From contig OX411547.1 of NCBI GenBank assembly GCA_948146395.1, positions 59,890,066 through 59,954,065 of the forward strand: 64,000 nt of DNA. Reading direction: 5' to 3'. The translations under genes and the position numbers were made by a program. How positions within the stretch are numbered: the stretch's first letter is position 1; each line of letters starts with the position of its first letter. The notes under the pieces were generated by a model, which did no database searches, was not told the DNA's origin, and saw nothing but the letters and a program-made list of their open reading frames with translations. The DNA comes from Fragum whitleyi. Lineage: Eukaryota; Mollusca; Bivalvia; Cardiida; Cardiidae. Of the stretch, positions 1-14,500 are shown in pieces.

Positions 1-334
1 ACCTTCCACATCTAATGTCATTTTGGCCCTAAGAAAACAAGCATGAGAACAAGTTTAAAGACACCAGAAGTGGCGAATAGAACATAAATGTCTTAAAGGA
101 TTTGCGAGATGACCTTAATTTTATACTTAAATATAGATAAGAAATGCAAGTTAGATTTTTTTAATTCAGGAAAAAACTATTATTATTGGAAATGAATTGT
201 TTGCATCTAGTTTGCTCTGCAGCGTAAAAGATGGTACCTACAGATAAAATGACGCGCTTGGTAGTTTGGTAGTTTCTCCGGGGCATAACCATAAAATTGT
301 ACATGATTCAATACCAATTTTCAATAATTTTTAG

Positions 335-2165
335 CTCCACTGGCCAAAAGGCCAGCGGGCTATTGTCATGGCGGGGTGTCCGTCGTCCGTCCGTCCGTCC
401 GTAAACTTTTACTTTAAAAATCTTCTCATTAAGTACTGGATGGATTCCAATCAAATTTCACAGGAATGTCCCTTGGGTGACCCTCTATCAGATTCCTTCA
501 AAGATTTTAAATCGGTTGAAAATCATAGCAGAAGTGGGCGTGGCTAATTTCCATATATGGTATTAGGTGGCTTTTCTCAGAAACTAATTGATGGATATAA
601 ACCAAACTTCACATGAATTATCCTTGAGTAGCCCTCTATCAGCCTACAAAAAATCATTGTGATCAGATGAAAAATATGTATTTTATGGGCGGAGGTCATT
701 TCTCTATATGTTATATAGTGAAAACTTTAAAAATCATTTTCTCAGATTCTAACCAATAGATATCAACCAAATTTCCCTGAAATGATTCTTGAGTGACCAT
801 CAACAATTCTACAAAAAATATTGTGATCAGATAGAAAATGTGTATTTTATGGCGGAGGTCATTTCTCTATATGTTATATGGTGAAAACTTTGAAAATCAT
901 TTTCTCAAAATCTAATTGATAGATATCAACCAAATTTTACATGAATGATACTTGAGTGACCCTTTATCAGTCCAGCAAAAATTATTGTGATCGGATGAAA
1001 ATTATATATTTTAAGGGCGGAGGTCATTTTCCTATATGTTATATAGTGTAAATTTTGAAAATCATTTTCTCAGAATCTAATCAATTGATTTCAACCAAAT
1101 TTTACTAGAATGATTCATTAGTGAAACTTTATCAGTCTATGAAAAAATATTGTGACCAGATCAAAACTATGTCTTTTATGGGCAGAGGTCATTTCTTCAG
1201 ATAGGTTATATGGTGGAATATCCAATATAGGGTAAAATTAACTATCCTGAAAGGTTAAACAGATAGATTAGATATCATGGAAATTTTATTTCTGTGAAGT
1301 TGTATCAGTCTGCCAAAAAATATTTTGATAAGATGAATAGCATATTTATTTTTATTGGCAGAGGGTATTATAACATATAAAGTGAATATTTGATCTCCCT
1401 TTTGGTATCATCTCAATGATGATTTTTTTCTAGACTTGTTCAATTTATAGGTGTAATGATTATAGATTAGAAGGAACAAAACCTTTGTTGAAATTCAAAT
1501 GTATAGAATCATTAGTTGAAATAAGTTGCATGAGAATACCCCCTCAGAATTGGTAAGTTTAGTTGAACGAAGGGTGAATCTGCACAGAGTGTAAAATGAT
1601 GTTCTCACCTCCTGACATTATAAGTTGGGTAGAAAGTGTTGAGTTGACTGCACTCTTAGGCATTAGGCAGAATAAAATAAATATATTGGATTGAATATTT
1701 TACTTCTTACTATCATTAGTTAGAATTTTGTTTTGATGACAAACAATTGTTGTGAAGTAACATCTTTTAGAAGTGTTTAACTAAAAGTGGAAAGCTCTAC
1801 AATCAAAATTTTGCTGACAAAGTACCAGTATATTGTGCAGTGACATTCTGTTTGTCCAAATTCTTATATTTGGATTTTAACAAAATTTCACTAGAATGAT
1901 TCTTGGGTGACCCATTATCAGACTGCACAAAATTATTGTGATTAAATGAAAAATATTTGTGTAACAGGTAGAGGTCAATTTTGTTATTCACTGATCATGA
2001 GTTTTTTATGCAGAAATATTTCAGCATATGACCCTTATATACTTGAAATAAACATTCACTCATTCATTCACTTCAATTCTCATTTAAACAGATTTATCAT
2101 CCTCTAATAGTCATTATCAGGATATTCAGGCCTGTGGAGCGAATCAGGCGCTCAAGCGCCTCTAG
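335..2165. mobile_element. tandem-cored, pearl-like non-autonomous element
   Basis: Begins at a GGCC-rich hairpin (CTGGCCAAAAGGCCAG) with a short CGTC microsatellite (about 380-405). Roughly 150-180-bp degenerate tandem units follow (recurring AACCAAATTT, GATCAGATG, GGGCGGAGGTCATTT), and it ends near a second hairpin (AGGCGCTCAAGCGCCT at 2,146-2,161). The layout resembles the bivalve pearl elements. No coding capacity seen. Confidence 0.55.
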
Positions 2166-2324
2166 TCATTTAATTTAAACACAAAAACATGTAAGTCATA
2201 TCACAGTCTAGGTATATTTCATCTTATGGTGTCATGTTGTTGGTACCTACAGATAAAATGACGCGCTTGGTAGTTTCTCCGGGGCATGACCTTTAAATTT
2301 TTCATGATTCAATACCAATTTTCA

Positions 2325-2335
2325 TTTAATTTAAT
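2325..2335 (-). promoter_or_regulatory. candidate poly(A) signal
   Basis: Two overlapping ATTAAA hexamers on the minus strand about 70 nt after the stop codon of exon 19. This is the first polyadenylation-type hexamer after the stop that I found. A similar AT-rich stretch recurs one repeat unit further (about 2,170). Confidence 0.3.
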
Positions 2336-2404
2336 CACAACAACAACACAATCACAAAACATGTAAGTCATATCACAGTCACAGCTATATTTCATCTTAT
2401 GGTG

Positions 2405-2563
2405 TCATGTTGAGGCCACCACTTTATTTGTCATGTGTTTCTTCACGAGAATACCGATTATCACGCCACCTGCGATCAACACGACACCGCCTCCTGCTGC
2501 TCCGGCTATGATAGGAATAGGAAGAGAATCTTTGGAACTTGTCTCACTTGTATTTGAGGAAAT
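2405..2563 (-). CDS. VWA7-like exon 19: transmembrane helix, tail and stop (residues 951-1002)
   Basis: Phase 0, 159 nt including TGA at 2405-2407. It encodes a Ser/Thr-rich juxtamembrane piece (ISSNTSETSSKDS), a Gly/Ile/Val-rich helix (PIPIIAGAAGGGVVLIAGG onward, about 22 residues) and a basic stop-transfer KKHMTNKVVAST. This gives a type I membrane protein with a 12-residue cytoplasmic tail. Acceptor aatgacag. Confidence 0.88.
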   Translation of the reverse strand: MSSNTSETSSKDSLPIPIIAGAAGGGVVLIAGGVIIGILVKKHMTNKVVAST

Positions 2564-5500
2564 CTGTCATTAATATATAGAAATATGTTAAAACAGCTTA
2601 GATGGTAAGACATTAAGGTAATGGATCCGTAATAAATCCGTATCGTTTCGGAAGTAATGAACTTTAACAGTGTTAACCGAGGTTTCCTAATGATTTTTCA
2701 TTAGGAAACCTCGGTCAACATTGTGAAAGATCATGAGGTTCGAAATTTTGCAGAACTATTAAGGTTCCACTTCCTTTTTGTGTAGATACAGTCAAAATGT
2801 AAAACCTAAATTATTACATAGTTGGCGATTTTCAACCAAGAAGTGTTTGCACGACACTATGGTCGAAAAGGAAGGTGTTCCTATACAAGCTGAAGTAACG
2901 AGGTCTTGGTAACCCTTCGACGAATCAGCGCTTCAACCCAGGAATGCAAATCTACAGGTTGTGATAATTGCATAAAATATTTAGCATCTGAACACCAAAT
3001 TTCAACGACACATTACCTAAGCCCCCATTACCGTGCCAAAGATACTGATAATAACCGTTTATGCACGCCGTATTCGCTCACAGGCGGAAGAGCAATCTGG
3101 TAAAGTAAATTTTATTTTAGAAAATCATTGTCAAATCCTTCGATATGTGACTTTCCTGCAAAGCACGAACTAAAGCTATATTGGTGCTTGAAAACAGGGT
3201 GACTGAGATATGATGACATGGTCCAATATTACAATCGGTGAGCAGGTAACATACCTGAGTCGAATCGACTTTAGAGAACGAGATGTTGTCCGATGACTTA
3301 CTCTAGAAACACCGATTTCCATAAGAACAGTTACTGTTGCCCCTATGCCACAAGTGATAACATGAAAAATTGTCATAAGATACTGTTTTTTGATGATTTA
3401 ATTACGAATATAACTGACTTAAGTTAAATCTGTTGTCTGAAGACTTTCGTTGGATTTATGCTGACTAATTATCTAATGATTTACCACAAGTACAACTGAT
3501 ACGTCAGAACTGCTGTATTACGCCTTTCTATAGGTACCAATGACTCTTGTAAAAACTGCTGTCCAATGAATTACTTGAGTAGCACTGAGTGTTGTTAATT
3601 GATTTAGTGTAGCACTAAATGTAGTATAGTCCGTTTGTCTTCTATATGGACCAACCTTTTCATCAATTACATAAAATTGCGTTTGAATAAAAGATTTGTA
3701 TATAGTAAAATCTTAATTTCAGCTTAATACCATTCCAAAAAATATTTTTTGAAAGTAAAATGATTTCAAATTAATGATTTTGTCTATCGAGTTAATGTTA
3801 ATATTTTCGCATTATCCGTTCTTAAACACGAGGGGTGATGGAGGCTGTTCAATAGTAAGAAAATGTCAACAAATATAGTAAAAACACGTGGTTTTATTCT
3901 AAACTTTTGACAGATGAAATTCAATAATTCCTTATTTGGACATGCTAATTAGCATATCGACGGTCATGTCATCTTAAAACTTAAATAGCACGTGATTTTT
4001 ACCGTTAGTACTCGCCTTTTCATCAAGTTTTCCTCGTGAAATTCCCAACTACTTCGTTTGATAATGCTTTTTGATTGGTCTTAAAATGTAAATATAGGGT
4101 TCATCTCAGAATGAATAGAATCAATAATCAATTATCTAGTCAACCAGTTTCAGAAAGAGAGAATATACACAGATTTGATATCCAACGGTAGCAAAAGTCT
4201 TAGACAAACTTAATTTTATTGAAAATCTCGATTTTATAGTAATACAATTCACTGAAAATCTTACTCTTTTGACTCGACCCCTATGCAAATCAGTACTATT
4301 TTTGGTTATACAATTCGCTGTTCCGTTTAATACAGTAACAAGTAGGTATGAAATGCTGAAAGTTAACATGTAGACGGACGGACAAAATCATTATTTTACA
4401 TTCAAAAATTCTGAAAAACAAAATTCGTCATGGTATTAGCTCGAAAAAATGATATGACAAGAAAAATATGCGTTTCATTAATTAATTTCTGAGATTTTCG
4501 GCGAAATGTTGGTCCATATAGAAGTCAAACGGACTATAAGAATTGTTGTCCAATTACTTACCTGAGTAGCTCGGACTGCAGTTAGAACTTTGTACATTGC
4601 TCTACATGAGTAGGACTTACTGATGTCAGAACTGTTGTCCATCACCTACCTGAGAAGCACGGACTGAAGTAAGATTTTTTGTCCGATGCCTTCCATTTAT
4701 AAGTAGCACTAGCTGATGTAAGAACTGTTGGCCATTGCCTTGCCTGAGTAGAACTATATGGACTAAAACTGTTGTCCATCGCCTTACCTGAATAGCAATA
4801 ACTAACGTAAGAAGTTATAACTGCTGTCCATTGCCTCACCTAAGAAGCACTACCTATCGTATGCACTTTTGTCCATTGTCCTAGCTGAGTAGTACAAACT
4901 AAGAACTGTAAGAAGATCTGTTGTGAATTAACTTCCCTAAATAGCACTACACTACCCACAGAAATATTTGTTGTCCATTGACTTACTCGAGAAGTAATAA
5001 CAGTCAAGTTTACTTACCTGGGTAGCACTTATTGTAGTTGTTGTAGGATACAGTACAGTTGTATTAGCGTGACATTGTCCTATATTACCAGCGATATCTA
5101 TCAGGTTAATGTAGACATCTGTATGACAGCAGTCCGTACTGGAAAACAAGAAATGATATGATAGAAATGTTTCTATATCTTTTTCCTGATAAATACACAA
5201 GGATAGGTGACCAAAATGATGTAACTACAGCTTATCAAAGCTGTAGATACGGCATTTTCGTCACCCATCGGATGTAATCGGGAACCCTGGGCGATTCTAT
5301 GGAATAGACTTTCAAGTTTACGAAAAAGTCCGAGTGATGTTCCGAATGACATCGATGATAAGCAATGAACTTCCATTGGCGATACAAGAAAAAATAGTTC
5401 CTTCGTTTTTGTTTATTCATTGTATGATGCAAAATGGTATATGCGTTTTGGATATTTTGAAAGTGGCATTTTATCTAATGAAGAGTTAAAAAAGTAAACT

Positions 5501-8500
5501 CGCATGTGACCTGAAATATTCAAGACATCAAAAAGAAGTTTCAGGAATCTAAGATATATTATATATGAATGATTCTGTAAATAGAAATGCATGATTTAAG
5601 AATTGGGATGCAGATAGTAAGGGGGAAGTGACCCGTCGAAAAAAATGGTAACTTAAGTAGGTGACTAGAACACCGTAACTTAAGCTTGAAGTACGCAATT
5701 TTTACATCCCCCAAAAAAAGGATGGGGAAACTTCATCTGAGAATTTTCAGTTCAACTGTTGAATGTTTAATGGGCTCTAGGCTTTTGTCACGTATTTATC
5801 ATCAACGATATGTTAATCAGAATACCTTTTATTATACTGATAATATTTGTGAACGTGTCGCGTCCTACCGTAATTCAAAAGATTCATTCACAATAGTCAT
5901 GCTTGATAATAAACTGAAATTCACCGGTAAGACCTGACTAATCGAATACCAGTAAGTATAATTACTAATTTCACCATATTCAACTAAATAAGCCATAATC
6001 TGATTTACTCAGAATATGGCTTATTAAAGATCATGGTAAATGTATATGTGCTCTACCTTAGTTCTATGGAATCATTTACTCTTGTCAGATTTGCTGAAGG
6101 ACCAACGTTCACCGGCACGACTTGGCTGATCGAGTAAATATGATTAGTAATTTCTGCTCTCATGCTCCAACTCATATTCCTACAGAAAACGTCGTATGGA
6201 CATGATCCGCCATTACAATTAATGTTCTGAAAGTCGCAGGAGCCAGAAACCTGGATTGTCTGACACAAAATCGAACTGCCTTTTCTCCCCTTTAATAAAA
6301 GTGTAAGTAAAAATTTATTGCAAAAATATATATAAAAATACAGAGGTGAATCTATTTTTCATATCAATGCAAATACTCCAGCGGTATGCCTATTCATTTT
6401 ATATAGACCAAAATCGCAGATCTAAGTACTTTTTATTAGATTCATTGTTTGGAACACATGTATTAAAGTAGGTTTTCACTAATGTTTACAAAGGAACAAT
6501 AATAATAATTCTTACCCTATGTATTAACGATAGATAAGTTATTGTGTTCTTTTTACAGAGACCTTGACAAATAATGAGGAATTTAAGAAATGTGTGTAAT
6601 TGGGAAATCGCATCTTCATGTATATCCTCTGTTACGCAACCATCTAAAATTGGTATCATCTATTTCCAATTTAAAAAAGCAACAATTAATCTGTTACTTA
6701 AAAACAGTTGAGATATATTCTATTCTTATAACTTACGCCAGCACCTAAATTTGTTGGGTTTTGACAAAGTTTTGGGTCTGGAGCCACGAAGTTCGGTGTG
6801 ATTGTAACGTTACACAGTCCAACATTTCCTGCTAGATCTACCGCAGTGATAGCTGCTCTTTGGTGACAGCAGTCAGCCCTGAAAGGAGACAAATATATCA
6901 CTGTTTGTAATTGTGTCAGCGCTAAACAGTTGTCTAGAAACATATAGGCAGTCACAGCTATTTCGCACTGACGAATCGGTGAGCTTCAGAATAGGTCGGG
7001 GCCCGTACATTTTGCTAAAACATATCTTAGGCCCCAAAAAGAACTGAAACACAACAGGAAAGGCGATTTGTTAGTCTTTGTTGCGGAGTCGAAGATCAAA
7101 AATATTCTTAATATTTCAACCGTGCTGACTCAAAGTCAAATACAGGTACAAACTATGATGGACTGCAATGAAAGTAAATCAAAATTACTATTTGCTTTTT
7201 ATTAATTTATGTAATTTCTATATATAAACGCTTGATTTTACGTATTATAATCAAAGCTTTATCGAAACATTCCGTCCCTCAATTACACTTACTTTAAAGT
7301 TGCTTTAATAACACCTTTGTTTAGAGTATGGCCAGCACCGAAGGTATCCACATGAACTACTGAATGGTTGCCCGCACCGCTTGCAAATACAGACTGAAGC
7401 CCGAAACCAACGTCCCCGATTTCCGCCTCCATGCTCCATGTTTGGTTGACACACGAACACAGATCAGTACCTATATCACATTTACCAGTAACCTTGGTTA
7501 CATTACATGATGGTTCATGGTTGTCAACAGCCTGCAATTACATTAAATCATAAACAGATTTGACATTTTCCGTCTGGTTCAAACAGAAGATGCGCATGGC
7601 AGTTCATTGTCGGAGAAATGAATAAAACTGATGAAAATGCAATTGCAATAATAGATGTAACCAATGGCAAACATATGCAGTAACTTTTTTTATGTATATT
7701 CTTTTTTTAACAAACACCCAACTGTGGTAAGTGAAATAAGAAATTGACAAAAAGAATATGCGCCACAATTTCCGGGTGATCAGTCACACTGACGTACAGG
7801 CAACAGCAATCAATTCGTATCCTTTTGAAACGTTTATAGTTTTGCATGATTTTTGCCATTATGACAATCACAATGAAGAGATTGCTCTCAATTTTATGGT
7901 CGTCGTTAACCTTTACCTTACACCTTTCACAACTAGCAGCGAAAAGGATTTATAATTCCTTTATCATTTTGTAATTCAAATATCCTAAATGTCAGAAGTT
8001 TCGACTAAACGCCGGTGCGACTTAAACGTTTAAGTCGCACCGACAATTAGTCGACACTTTTGAAAGAGATACAACACAATTTATTACTCGGAAATATCGA
8101 CGGTGTCGTTTTCTAAATTAATTTAAGTTAAGATTTGCATTTAATGAAACTCTCAGAAAATTCAACAACCAATAAAAGTATTCATTAACAGGTCATCTGC
8201 ACGCTAAACATCTAAAGATGTAGTAGTTGCCTTTCAGAGAAGGTTCATCTAAGAAGCAGAACAAACGTCATAGAAAAATGTTAGATACCCTTGTTATATT
8301 CTCTTCGACTGTCAGCCTCTGAACACTGTACTGTACTTTGTTAGCAGGAGCACCTTCCGCATTGGCAGATACTGTTAATGTTCTGGAAAAATGATAAAGT
8401 ACGTGTACGGATAGGTTATACACAATTGCACAACTCGATGATAATGTGCTTGAGATAAGAAATAGTTTGTTAAAAACATAGACATTGGACTAAAGGAACA

Positions 8501-11500
8501 TTTGATTTTTTGTAAATTGTAAGTATTTTATGAATTTTTTTTTTTGTCAGATACAGTTAATTTCCAAATAAATGTGACCCGTCACGCAAAAAGGGACCAT
8601 CTGGGAAATTGCAAAATGACTTTTTAAAAAAGAGACTGGAAGGAAGATCGAACATTCTATATTAAAAAATAAGCACATTTCGAAAAGTATCGACCCTAGT
8701 CAGTCTGCGAAAACCGCGCAGTCTGACTAGGGTCAACACTTTACGCACTACCCAGATGGTCCCTTTTCACGTGACGGGTCACAAATGTAAATTCATATTT
8801 TTAACTAAAAGGTTGTAGTATAAAGCCTTTTTAAGATACGAACGCGCATGTAAATCAATATTTTTGAAAAAAAAATGGGTTAATTTTATCAGTAATATCA
8901 TTGCAAGTATTTACCCTGCGTTCAAGATAACAAAACGCTGCAAACAGTTTGCCAATTATAGCCAGCTTTGCACACAAGTGCACGTGCAAAGCGGGGTATA
9001 ATTTGAAAACTGTTCGCATCGTTTTGTGATCCTGAACGCAAGGCTATTTTATGTACTCACACTGTTTCCCCTTTCTTATTTCCGGCTTTGATGACGAACG
9101 TCCCTGTGATATTTTGATGATTGGCCAGGCTGTGTCGTCTAGTGGTAGGACTTTGTGCAAACCCTTTGTCATCTGAGATCTTTACAACCACCGTGGTAGT
9201 TCCGCCCCCAACATTTGTTACCCTGTAGGTCAAGGTCACGGAACCTTTTACGTAAAGTGTACCTGTTATATCACGCAAAAAGAAAGTAAAAAATTGGAAG
9301 AACTATTTTAATTTTTTCCTAAAAATTGAAAGATATCTCTTTTAAAGAAACCTTGGTTTAAAAGGAAATTTATATGTTAATCATTTGATTCATCTGTTTC
9401 AATGCACTTATTTTTATATTCGTATTACTAGCAAATGTGTTTGTTCTTTTATTCAATACCCAAGAATCTCTTCTGAATCAAGCCACTTCCTATTAAAACG
9501 TGAGAAATAAAATTGCATTAAAATTGGAATACCTTGTTATTGCCAAAATATTAAAGTGTCCAGTTTAAAGTTTTGACAAAATAATAGGTCAAATCACCAT
9601 TGCTCTATAGGCAATCACTATTCAGATTTGATATTTGATAATTTGATAAGTCTTACCCGAAACCTTTAGAACTTCCAATTTAACTGCTAACGTTGAAATA
9701 AGTCGAGGATCTAATCTTCTGAACGGATTGCCGGATTTATCTCTGCCTTCAATAGCAAATTTGAATTCCTGCATAAAAAATAATGAAGAAAAGATATTTT
9801 TTTCATTTTAGCACACAAATCTTAAAAAATATATGTGTACAGGAATGAAGAGAAGAATGAATTGAACCGTATTCGATTCCTTCGGAACGAAATGTTCTAC
9901 ACCGATAAAACATACGATTTTGCCGGATATAGCCGCGATTTGAGGGCAGAAAAATCTAAACCATAAAGTTTGATTAAAGTTACAGAATCGCATAGAGGAG
10001 CTCTCCATCTAGGTCTACAGCTAGTTGGTATGTCTGGGAAAATTCGTAATGAAGAGAATATTGCGTCCAACTGTGTAGATTTTTCATCTAAGTAAGACAT
10101 TATACATATGACGTCATGATCGACGTTGTCATGCAATCTCGTGCGAAATGACGCGCTTTTAAGAAACTATCCTAGACTTCCTGCATTTTGTGTCATTTTT
10201 GCATTAATTGAATCTGATAGCCGTTTATCATGTCCGTTTAAGTTTTATTAATCCTTGATTTATTGAACACCAAACGCTATGTTTTCTTTCGAAAGCCCAA
10301 AACTCGTGAAAATATATTTTTGTTCACTCAATTTAAAATAAAGCCTTTTACTGATGCTCTGACGCTCTTACACTGAATAAAAATCCCTGTATCGTTTTTC
10401 TTTTTCGTTTCCCCTTTTTTCGCAAACAGTTATAAGTACAGTTATAAGTAAGATCAACCGTAATTGGGACATTTAAGTCATCTTCTCTTCATTCCTCTTC
10501 TGTGAAATCCTTGAGGTGTCGCCTACCTAGTACGATGTGCATATACGATGTACGGCATTATAACTAAACTATGTGCCTTTATACATAAAACTATACGAAA
10601 TTACTGTTATTAAATGATCGGCATTTCTAAGTGTTCGTCAGTTGTTATTAAAGACTATTGATTTAAAAAAGAAGCTATGTGAGACCTTTCTTATACACAT
10701 AAAGTGCATTTATAAAGATTAATTACCGGCTTTCTTAAGATACCCTCAGTTACAAATAAAGATAACATATGAAACAGATGAAAACTCTGGTGAGATACAA
10801 CGGATAAGTCTACATTTGTGTAACTTTTGTAAATGTCACTCACCGCATCTGCGTTCCATAATATGAAAAAAAGCAATGGCTATGTCACATCATGCCAGTT
10901 CAAAAGTACCAGGGAATATATACAGTTAAAAATATCGTGAAATTGACAAGGTGAATGTTTTTGGAATGATTTCGGAATGAAATTGAATGAGTGTGTGGAG
11001 CGAGTTTTGGGTGAAAATAAAGGGGGATATTCCAATATTGCTAATTTTGTTCAAGATGAACAAAATTAGCGAAATCAATTACCTCCCTTTAATAAAATTT
11101 ATTAATTTTTGTCTGTTTGTACGTCTTCGTGGACCAATCAGACACTTGAAAGTCCACATCAGCTAATAAATTCGTAGAATAAATGGATCGATTTGAATTT
11201 TTTGTTTAAAGTTTTGAACGATTTTTATATGTTTTCTAATGGATTCGGAGCGTTATTGATAGATTTTAGTGAGTGGTTGGATTGAATGAATGGAGCGCTG
11301 AGTGAATGGTTAAAATTGATTTTGATCGGAATGAGTGACAATTTCACGATGTTTTTTAACTGCATGTAGCCAGTCAGTCAAAATGAGACTATTTGGAAAG
11401 TACGTAAAGGTCAACCTTTGTCTAATTACGCGGACTGTGAAGGCCGGTTCAGGGCCCGAGGCTATAAAACTTTTCTCAGGCTCAATTCAAAATTTTCTCA

Positions 11501-14500
11501 AATTTCAATTTGAAGTTAAGGCCGTGATTATGTTTAAAGCTGCTCTTTTACAGTTTTTCATTGAAAAATACAAAACTTTTTCTTAGATTCGGAAATGTGT
11601 ATATTTTTAGACGATTAAGAATGGCCCACGGTCAATGACACTTAAAACATCATATTTCAATAACTTTGAGAATTTTTTGTTTAAAGTGTCAAGATCAGTA
11701 AGGTATCCAGTCTATATATTTCCAGTCTATAAATTACAAAATCGTTACTTTTCGTAAATAATCTTTCATTTTTGCTTTTATTGGTTTGAAATTTCCAGCT
11801 GTCAAATACTTTAACCTTAATCTTTGATTGAATAAGGCAATAATGCGGAATGCACATGCATGAATAGTTTGCTCTAAATTGAAGAATTATTTTATAGGGC
11901 GTTAGTAGTTGCTTCATTTCTTCAGAATGAATTTCGCTAAATTCATGAATATCAGTCTTTCTTTCCACGCATTAGCAGATTGAATCTTATTATTTTAAAG
12001 GCTTCAACATGATGAGGTCGTTACTTCTGATTGATTTTACGAAAATTTAAAAAAAACCCACATTTTCCCAACTGTGCAGGAGTAGCTTTAAAGCCTGAAA
12101 ATTAATAGACTCGATCCCTTACTGATCTAGCCGCTTCGAAAAAATAAGTTACAAAATTATTGAAATATGATGTTTTTAGTGCCAATCACCTTTGGCCATC
12201 CTTAATCATCTAAAAAACACACATTTCCAAATCTAAGAACTAGTTTTTAATTTTCCAATGAAAAACTGTGAAAGAGCAGCTTTAAACTAGAAATTACTTG
12301 TCCCTAACATACTTACGCTAGCCGGTATGGTGATATAAGTTTTATACAATGATTTTCCTCTTCGACCCCCTACATTATGTAATATTTCTGAACTCTTTGT
12401 TTTTCCACTTTGATCTAATACCAGGATTCTGTCAACAGATTTGACTTTATTGTAAAGTGGAACAGATACTTGAACAGACGTGTTGGCACCTGAAATTCAA
12501 TTAATCCTCAATTTACTTTTCTATTATTTTCTGTTATTTTCAATAACCCAAGCGAGAATTGAGGTAAAATCAAATACTAGTACAGGGAAAGTAAAGTAAA
12601 TTTACCTCATAGACAATTATTAATGAGCCTGTGCGTGAGATTTCCAACAATTTCAAATGTGCGCAAAGCAAAGACTCTGACCAGCCTGTGCATCTGCAGT
12701 GCCTTCACTTTATGCTAATAGAAGATAGAAAAGGTCTCAAAGTATCTGTAATGCATCAGGTTTGAACTTAATGTTTACAGTATGTGGATGTCGAATCTTG
12801 TCAACATTTGCTCCTTATGAACATTTCAAATTGTTTAAAATGTCACGCACAGGCTCAAATATAATTGCATTTTGTCTCAGTACTCTAAATTGTTCCACTT
12901 GGTTCTGAAATCACTGAACTGTCTACAGAGTTTTCTTTATCTTTCAGTGAAATACCAGAACAGACGTGTTCGTTTCGGGGAATTGTGGAAAATATTATTA
13001 CTTTTTAAAAAGCAATAGACTCATTAAGATAATTGATTGAATGAATGGAGTATTACGTCGCTTTCAACATATTTTTTTCAATCATATCGCCGCGGCTGGA
13101 GCACCTAACAATGGATTTCTGGTATTTCTCTCACAAGTACAACCATCACATCCTTTCCTAACCTCCAGCTGCTATCTCACATAGGTCTACGATTATTAAC
13201 CCATTGGTGAGAGACAAATAGTCGGAAAGAATGAGTGACGCCGTCGGGGATCGAACCAGGGACCTCTAGATTGCCAGTCCGAAGCGCTAACAACTGCGCT
13301 ATGACGGCGGCTCCACATTAAGATGAACAGTTGAACTTTTTACAGAAACTCCAAATTGTCAGAAAGACCACGAAGGTGCGTTGTTAAGCTACCTATAAAT
13401 GTCGTGCCCGATCTCGGGAATACTTAATCTCAAGAACGGGCAAGTGATGACAGGGGGTCGTTGCTCATTCTTAAGAATGGTCAAACCAACGTTTATATCA
13501 ACACAACATGTCATAAAAGTATGATTCTTGCATTTAAATATTCCATTTTATTCATTTAATGATTCCAAAATAAAGTTTATTCGATTAATTCTACATATAA
13601 ACTATAAAATCATGTTATTGTTCGATCTCAACTTTCGACAAACTGACAGACCAACTTCCGGTTGAATATCCCGGCTCACTTATCTAAATATATGAGACCT
13701 ATCGTTATTAATTAAATTGTTGTTCGCATTATTTTCAGTTTGTAAACCTATATTAATTAAAGATTGTCTGGACATTCATGAAACATCGGGAAACGAGATA
13801 TAATAGATTGTTAACTGTCAGAGTCTGTACAACCCGGATAACTATTCTGAATGATAATTCATCCCAATGAAAACACCTGGAGCAGTGCATCAGATGTTCT
13901 ACCGGTCTGTTCAGGCTCTTCCGAATTTTATCCAACAAAATACCCAGTTATTTTCAAAACAGACAGCAAATGAAACGCACTCGAAAAAAAAATCCCCTGT
14001 CAATGGTGGTCATGAAAGAAGCCTATAGGGCAGCTAATGCTTTACAAAACGGGCTTTCAACTATACACCTCACCCCTCACATAATAAGGGGTTGTCTTGG
14101 AACTGTAAAATCAATAGTTGATTTGTGTGTTTGAATGGGGTTGTACATCCCTTCTGACAATCTTTCAGCAATAGCCTGGTGGAGTACCTAATAATTGATC
14201 CCTGGTATTTCTCACACCAGTTCCTCCATCACATCCTTTCCAAGTCTCCAGCTGCTATCCCACATATGTCTACTGTTATCGCCCATTGTTGGAAGACAAA
14301 TAGTCAGAAAGAATGAAAGCCCCCATCAGGAATCAAACTCAAAATCTCTAGATTGACAGTCCAAAGCTCTACCGACTGCATTATAAAGGCGGCTTAATCT
14401 GTTTTTGAAAAATCTTTGATTTCATTAGAGGTTAGCCGGATTTGATATGTCAACATGGTGACAAATTGTCACGAGATAGGCCTGTTGCTGTGCTGGATGC

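Larger units (their letters stand above)
228..2414 (-). repeat. duplicated 3'-UTR segment split by a repeat element
   Basis: Two sub-segments recur. One (AACATGTAAGTCATATCACA onward, about 58 bp) is at about 2,185-2,242 and 2,357-2,414, a 172-bp period. The other (GGTACCTACAGATAAAATGA onward, about 90 bp) is at about 232-330 and 2,241-2,325. The order on the minus strand is stop, A, B, A, element, B. So the gene's 3' end was tandemly duplicated and then split by the element at 335-2,165. Confidence 0.6.

Noticed and set aside
10853..10858. Possible mini-exon between gcag and gtgagt at 10.85 kb
   Set aside because: Only about 5 nt long. It would shift the frame, while exons 11 and 12 already join in phase.
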